A DNA stretch of 64,000 nucleotides from JAXDMK01 sp963790325 (GTDB taxonomy: Bacteria; Actinomycetota; Acidimicrobiia; Acidimicrobiales; AC-14): the NCBI GenBank assembly GCA_963790325.1, contig CAWBNY010000003.1, positions 1,054,001 through 1,118,000 on the forward strand, given 5' to 3'. A program made the translations under genes and the position numbers. Shown here in pieces: positions 60,590-64,000 of this stretch. Every line of letters starts with the position of its first letter. Within the stretch, counting starts at the first letter, position 1. Below the pieces are notes generated by a model, which made no database searches, was not told the DNA's origin, and was given only the letters and a program-made list of their open reading frames with translations.

Positions 60590-61668
60590 CGACCGACCCC
60601 GGGACCCGCCACATCTACGAGACCGGGGCCGAGGTCTACGAGCGCACCCGTCCTCCTCGGCATCGGGATCGGGCGGCCGCCTTCGCCGGCCGGGCCCTCC
60701 CCGGCCGACTCGTCCTCGACGCCGGCTGCGGCCCCGGCAGCTACGCCGCCGACCTCGGCCCCGACGTGGTGTCCCTCGACCTCACCGCGGCCATGCTCGA
60801 CCGGGCCCGGGCCGCCGGCGCCCACCGCCCGGTGCGGGCCGACCTGACTGCGCTCCCCTTCCGCTTCCGGGCCCTCGGCGGTGCGTGGTCGCGCCACAGC
60901 CACCTCCACCTGCCCAAACGTCAGCTCCCCCTGGCCCTCGCCCGCCTCCAGTGGACGATGGAGGTCGGCGCTCCTCTCACCATCAGCCTGTGGCGGGGCG
61001 AGGGGGAGGGGGAGGTGGGCCCCGACGTCGACAAGCACCTCCCGGGCCGGTACTTCGCCCGGTGGCAGGCGGACGAGGTGGCGCTGGTCGTGACCGGCGC
61101 CGGCTTCGACGTCCAGTCGGCCGCCGCGGTCGACGACGGCGTGTGGGTCGACGCCCGCCGGGCCCGCACCCTGGCCGACACGGTCGGACCCGACATGCGG
61201 GTCCTCGTCTGCGGCCTCAACCCGAGCGTGGTGTCGGCCGATGCCGGCCGGGGCTTCGCGGGGCCGACCAACCGCTTCTGGCGGGCGGCGGTGGCCGCCG
61301 GCCTCGTCACCCGACCCCACGACCCCCTCGCCGCCCTGGTCGACGACGGCGTGGGCATGACCGACCTGGTGAAGCGGGCGACGGCGGCGGCTGCCGAGCT
61401 CCGACGGGACGAGTACGTGGCCGGCACCGACCGGGTGCGACGGCTGGTCGGGTGGCTCCGGCCCGGCGTCGTCCTGTTCGTGGGACTGGCCGGATGGAGG
61501 GCGGCCGTCGACCGCGCCGCCCGGCCCGGCCTCCAGGCGGAGCCCTTCGGGGGGCGTCCCGCCTACGTGATGCCCTCGACCAGCGGGCTCAACGCGGCCA
61601 CCTCGTTCGACGGCCTGGTCGAGCACATGGCCGCCGCCTGCGCCGTGGCCGATCCCCGGACCCCCTAG
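60586..61668 (+). CDS. Fusion: SAM-dependent methyltransferase + Mug-type mismatch uracil/thymine DNA glycosylase
   Basis: 360 residues. Residues 1-200 are a class I methyltransferase (motif I LVLDAGCGPGSY, 43-53; VSLDLTAAMLDRAR). From about 204, after PDM, a Mug/TDG domain follows: RVLVCGLNPS (the GINPG equivalent with catalytic Asn), FAGPTNRFW, DLVKRAT and the MPSTSGLNA motif. Mug excises U or T from mismatches with G. An internal Met204 could also start a separate glycosylase. The methyltransferase substrate is unknown. Confidence 0.88.
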   Translation: MTTDPGTRHIYETGAEVYERTRPPRHRDRAAAFAGRALPGRLVLDAGCGPGSYAADLGPDVVSLDLTAAMLDRARAAGAHRPVRADLTALPFRFRALGGAWSRHSHLHLPKRQLPLALARLQWTMEVGAPLTISLWRGEGEGEVGPDVDKHLPGRYFARWQADEVALVVTGAGFDVQSAAAVDDGVWVDARRARTLADTVGPDMRVLVCGLNPSVVSADAGRGFAGPTNRFWRAAVAAGLVTRPHDPLAALVDDGVGMTDLVKRATAAAAELRRDEYVAGTDRVRRLVGWLRPGVVLFVGLAGWRAAVDRAARPGLQAEPFGGRPAYVMPSTSGLNAATSFDGLVEHMAAACAVADPRTP

Positions 61669-61677
61669 GTTGCAGGG

Positions 61678-62394
61678 ATGGATGCCGACGCACCGCCCGA
61701 CGACGGGTCGCCCGACGACGGGCCGGTGCCGGACGACGACGCCGAGGAGCTGCCCCGGCCGTCCCGCCGCACCCTGATCCTGCTGATCGCGCCGATCGTC
61801 ATCCTGTCGACCGCCGGCACCATCGCCACCGCCTTCACCCCCGCCCTCGCCGCCCGCCACCCCCTGCTCCTCATCACCCTCGACGCCCGCAACCGGATGC
61901 TCGTGCTGGCCCGGGACGTCGACCTCATCCCCTTCGTGACGGTGGCGCTCCTTCGCCGCACGCTCAGCGACCCGCTCTTCTACGTGCTCGGACGCCTCTA
62001 CGGGGACCGGGCCATCCGCTGGCTGGAGAAGAAGGGCGGCGGCGGGCCCCTCGTCACCCTGGCCGAGAAATGGTTCAAGAAGGCGTCCTACCTCATGGTC
62101 TTCCTCTTCCCGGGGGCGATCGTGTGCGCCCTGGCCGGGGTCACCCGCATGCGCCCGGCCGCCTTCGCCGTCTGCAACATCGCCGGGACCCTCTTCTCGG
62201 TGATCATGGTCCGCATCTTCAGCGACGCCGTGTCCAGCCCGGTGGACGCCGTCCTCCGCTTCTTCGACCGCAACCTGGTCCTCACCACCACCATCAGCGT
62301 GGCCCTGGTGATCCTGTCCCTCGTCCTCAACAAGGTCCAGGGCCGGCTCGACGCCGGCCTCGACGAGCTGGAGGACGACACCGAGGCTTCCTGA
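61678..62394 (+). CDS. DedA-like integral membrane protein
   Basis: 238 residues. An acidic disordered N-terminus (1-28), then about five membrane segments. The segment RRTLSDPLFYVLGRLYGDRAIRWLEKK, LFPGAIVCALAGVTRM and FAVCNIAGTLF echo the DedA/SNARE-associated (VTT) fold, which moves lipids or undecaprenyl phosphate. ATG 61678 has AGGG just upstream. It begins nine bases after the fusion gene. Confidence 0.75.
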   Translation: MDADAPPDDGSPDDGPVPDDDAEELPRPSRRTLILLIAPIVILSTAGTIATAFTPALAARHPLLLITLDARNRMLVLARDVDLIPFVTVALLRRTLSDPLFYVLGRLYGDRAIRWLEKKGGGGPLVTLAEKWFKKASYLMVFLFPGAIVCALAGVTRMRPAAFAVCNIAGTLFSVIMVRIFSDAVSSPVDAVLRFFDRNLVLTTTISVALVILSLVLNKVQGRLDAGLDELEDDTEAS

Positions 62395-62479
62395 TCGGCG
62401 GACGGCCGGATACCGTTCGCGCTCACAGCTCTCGCCGCGACCGTTTGGCCCCTGGACTTAGGACTCCCGAGGAGGACAT

Positions 62480-63889
62480 GTGGACGACCGCCTCTCCCGC
62501 GGCATCTCCCGACGCCGGTTCATCCAAGGCGCAGCCGGCCTCACGATCCTGGGTGCGTGCGGCGGGGACGGGACCACGACCCCCACCGCCACCTCCGTCG
62601 TCACCGACGTCACGTCGACTGTGGTCCAGCCCGCGACCAAGCTGTCGGGCGACCTCAAGATCCTCCAGTGGAGCCACTTCGTGCCCCGCCACGACACCTG
62701 GTTCGACCCCTTCGCCAAGGACTGGGGCACCCAGGTGGGCGTCAACGTGAGCGTCGACCACATCAACCAGGCCGAGCTCCTGGCCCGGGCGGCAGCCGAG
62801 ATCGCGGCCGGCGAGGGCCACGACCTGATCGAGTTCATCTTCCCCCCGCCGGCCCTGGAGAAGAGCGTGCGCAACCTGGCCGACCTGCAGGATGAGGCCG
62901 AGAAGCGCTTCGGCCCGCAGGTCGACCTCTGCACCCGCAGCACCTACAACCCGGTGACCCAGAAGTACTTCGGCTTCTGCCACGGGTGGGCGCCTGACCC
63001 GGGCGACTACCGCAAGAGCCTGTGGGAGAGGGTCGGGCTCCCGAACGGTCCCAGCACGTACCAGGAGCTGCTCGAAGGTGGCGCCCGCATCAAGGCCGAG
63101 CAGGGCGTCCAGCTCGGCCTGGGCATGTCCAACGAGGTCGACTCAAACATGGCCGCCCGCGCCCTGCTCTGGTCGTACGGGGCGTCGGTGCAGGACAAGG
63201 ACATGAACGTGGTCCTCAACTCCGAGCGCACCATCGAGGCCGTCGACTACATGGCCCGGCTGTTCAAGGCGTCCATGACCGACGAGGTCTTCGCGTGGAA
63301 CGCAGCCTCCAACAACCAGGGGCTCATCGCCGGCACGCTGTCGTACATCGTCAACTCGATCTCGGCCTACCGTTCGGCCCAGCTCAACAACCCGGCGATC
63401 GCGGCCGACGTGTACTTCACGGCCCCCCTTCGGGGACCCGAGACCGCCATCGCCAGCGAGCACGCAATCCTCATCTACGTCATCCCCAACCACGCCCGCA
63501 ACGTCGACGCGGCCCAGGAGTTCATCCTCCACCTGGTGGCCAACTACGCCCAGAACACGAACAACAGCGAGCTGTACGACTTCCCCGCCTTCCCGTCGAC
63601 GGTGCCCCAGCTCAACGCCTGGCTCGACAACGACCCCTACGGCTCCCAGCCGGCCGACAAGCTGGCCCTGCTCAAGGACGCCGAGTCGTGGAGCACCAAC
63701 ATCGGCCACCCGGGGCCGGCCAACGCCGCCTACGGCGAGGTGTTCGACACGTTCGTCATCCCCAAGATGATGGCCCGGGCGGCCCGGGGCGAGCTGAGCG
63801 CGGCCGACGCGGTGGCCGAGGCCGAGGTCGAGGTCAAGCGGATCTACGCCAAGTGGCGGGCGGAGGGCCTGGTCGGCGGGACCTTCTAG
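62480..63889 (+). CDS. ABC transporter substrate-binding lipoprotein, sugar type, Tat-exported
   Basis: 469 residues. Twin-arginine signal SRRRFIQGAAGLTILGACGG with lipobox Cys, so exported folded and lipid-anchored. The solute-binding domain (DLKILQWSHFVPRHDTWFDPF..., cluster-1 sugar type) binds a carbohydrate or glycerol-phosphate ligand. The GTG at 62480 follows AGGAGG; the out-of-frame ATG one base earlier is not used. The ATPase gene follows by 20 bases. Confidence 0.92.
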   Translation: MDDRLSRGISRRRFIQGAAGLTILGACGGDGTTTPTATSVVTDVTSTVVQPATKLSGDLKILQWSHFVPRHDTWFDPFAKDWGTQVGVNVSVDHINQAELLARAAAEIAAGEGHDLIEFIFPPPALEKSVRNLADLQDEAEKRFGPQVDLCTRSTYNPVTQKYFGFCHGWAPDPGDYRKSLWERVGLPNGPSTYQELLEGGARIKAEQGVQLGLGMSNEVDSNMAARALLWSYGASVQDKDMNVVLNSERTIEAVDYMARLFKASMTDEVFAWNAASNNQGLIAGTLSYIVNSISAYRSAQLNNPAIAADVYFTAPLRGPETAIASEHAILIYVIPNHARNVDAAQEFILHLVANYAQNTNNSELYDFPAFPSTVPQLNAWLDNDPYGSQPADKLALLKDAESWSTNIGHPGPANAAYGEVFDTFVIPKMMARAARGELSAADAVAEAEVEVKRIYAKWRAEGLVGGTF

Positions 63890-63909
63890 CCCGCCGCCGA
63901 AGGGTCAGC

Positions 63910-64000
63910 ATGGCGACGGTCGAGGTCCGGCACCTCACCAAGCGGTTCGACGGCAACGCCACCCCCGCGGTCGACGACCTCGACCTGACCACCGACGAGG
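63910..64000 (+). CDS. ABC transporter ATP-binding protein, start only (MalK/UgpC-type)
   Basis: Thirty codons are visible: ATVEVRHLTKRFDGNATPAV then DDLDLTTDE, the typical first strands of an ABC ATPase before its Walker A motif, which lies past the window. It would energise uptake with the preceding binding protein. Confidence 0.85.
   Translation, partial: MATVEVRHLTKRFDGNATPAVDDLDLTTDE

Overview
This is a high-GC window with tightly packed genes, many of them joined by ATGA, GTGA or TAGTG stop/start overlaps. It is almost certainly chromosomal DNA of an actinobacterium (Actinomycetota). Supporting marks are the Mec-CysO-CysM cysteine module, LexA boxes of the TCGAAC-N4-GTTCGA type, a lexA/LysM divergent pair with nrdR nearby, the miaB-miaA-dapF-hflX order, many GTG starts and many small lipoproteins. 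The gene mix (FtsH-like protein, LAPTG surface protein, B12-dependent ribonucleotide reductase) fits the class Acidimicrobiia, but that placement is inference.

Layout. 1-10 kb: a minus-strand housekeeping block with aroC (cut by the window edge), a prepilin peptidase, aroE, mltG, ruvX, alaS, two small membrane proteins, rarA, a TlpA-like thioredoxin and ccdA. 10-19.7 kb: a HAD hydrolase, a divergent FtsH-like protease, a lipoprotein, a LAPTG surface protein, a phytoene-dehydrogenase-like oxidoreductase, a HerA-like (DUF853) ATPase and a DUF1508 protein. 19.8-25.4 kb: a lone NuoF-like protein, small lipoprotein and hydrolase genes, a receiver-only response regulator and a SpoIIE-type phosphatase. 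25.4-32.4 kb: DNA precursor and SOS control, with intein-bearing nrdJ under a promoter with paired NrdR boxes, nrdR, an FNT channel, and lexA divergent from a LysM protein across four LexA boxes. 32.4-45.2 kb: a membrane subtilase, lysine/DAP genes (dapE, dapD, dapC, dapF), a 1005-residue zinc-ribbon coiled-coil protein, hflX, miaA and miaB. 45.2-50 kb: a lytic transglycosylase, a DUF3097 protein, a stretch of damaged genes, and deaD. 50-54 kb: rdgB (frameshifted), rph, an Rv1339-like MBL enzyme, murI, cysM, cysO, mec, in the same order as Mycobacterium tuberculosis Rv1341-Rv1334 as I recall it, apart from the absent rhomboid gene. 54-56 kb: smpB, tmRNA and a VapBC-like pair. 56-64 kb: a patatin enzyme interrupted by membrane segments, a cupredoxin-like lipoprotein, a methyltransferase-Mug glycosylase fusion, a DedA-like protein, and the start of a sugar ABC transporter.

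How parts connect. NrdR represses nrdJ, and the boxes sit at the expected promoter. LexA controls itself and the LysM division-control protein. DapD, DapC, DapE and DapF are four steps of the succinylase route to meso-diaminopimelate, which together with MurI (D-Glu) feeds peptidoglycan synthesis. Mec exposes CysO, CysO carries sulfide and CysM makes cysteine. SmpB and tmRNA rescue stalled ribosomes.

Oddities worth a look: two genes (aroE, miaA) that seem to start at CTG within a CTGA overlap; two single-base frameshifts and a junction of two gene fragments between 47.1 and 50 kb; an extra LexA-like box before the DUF3097 gene. No gene-free stretch exceeds 300 bases. No tRNA, rRNA, CRISPR array or insertion sequence was seen.
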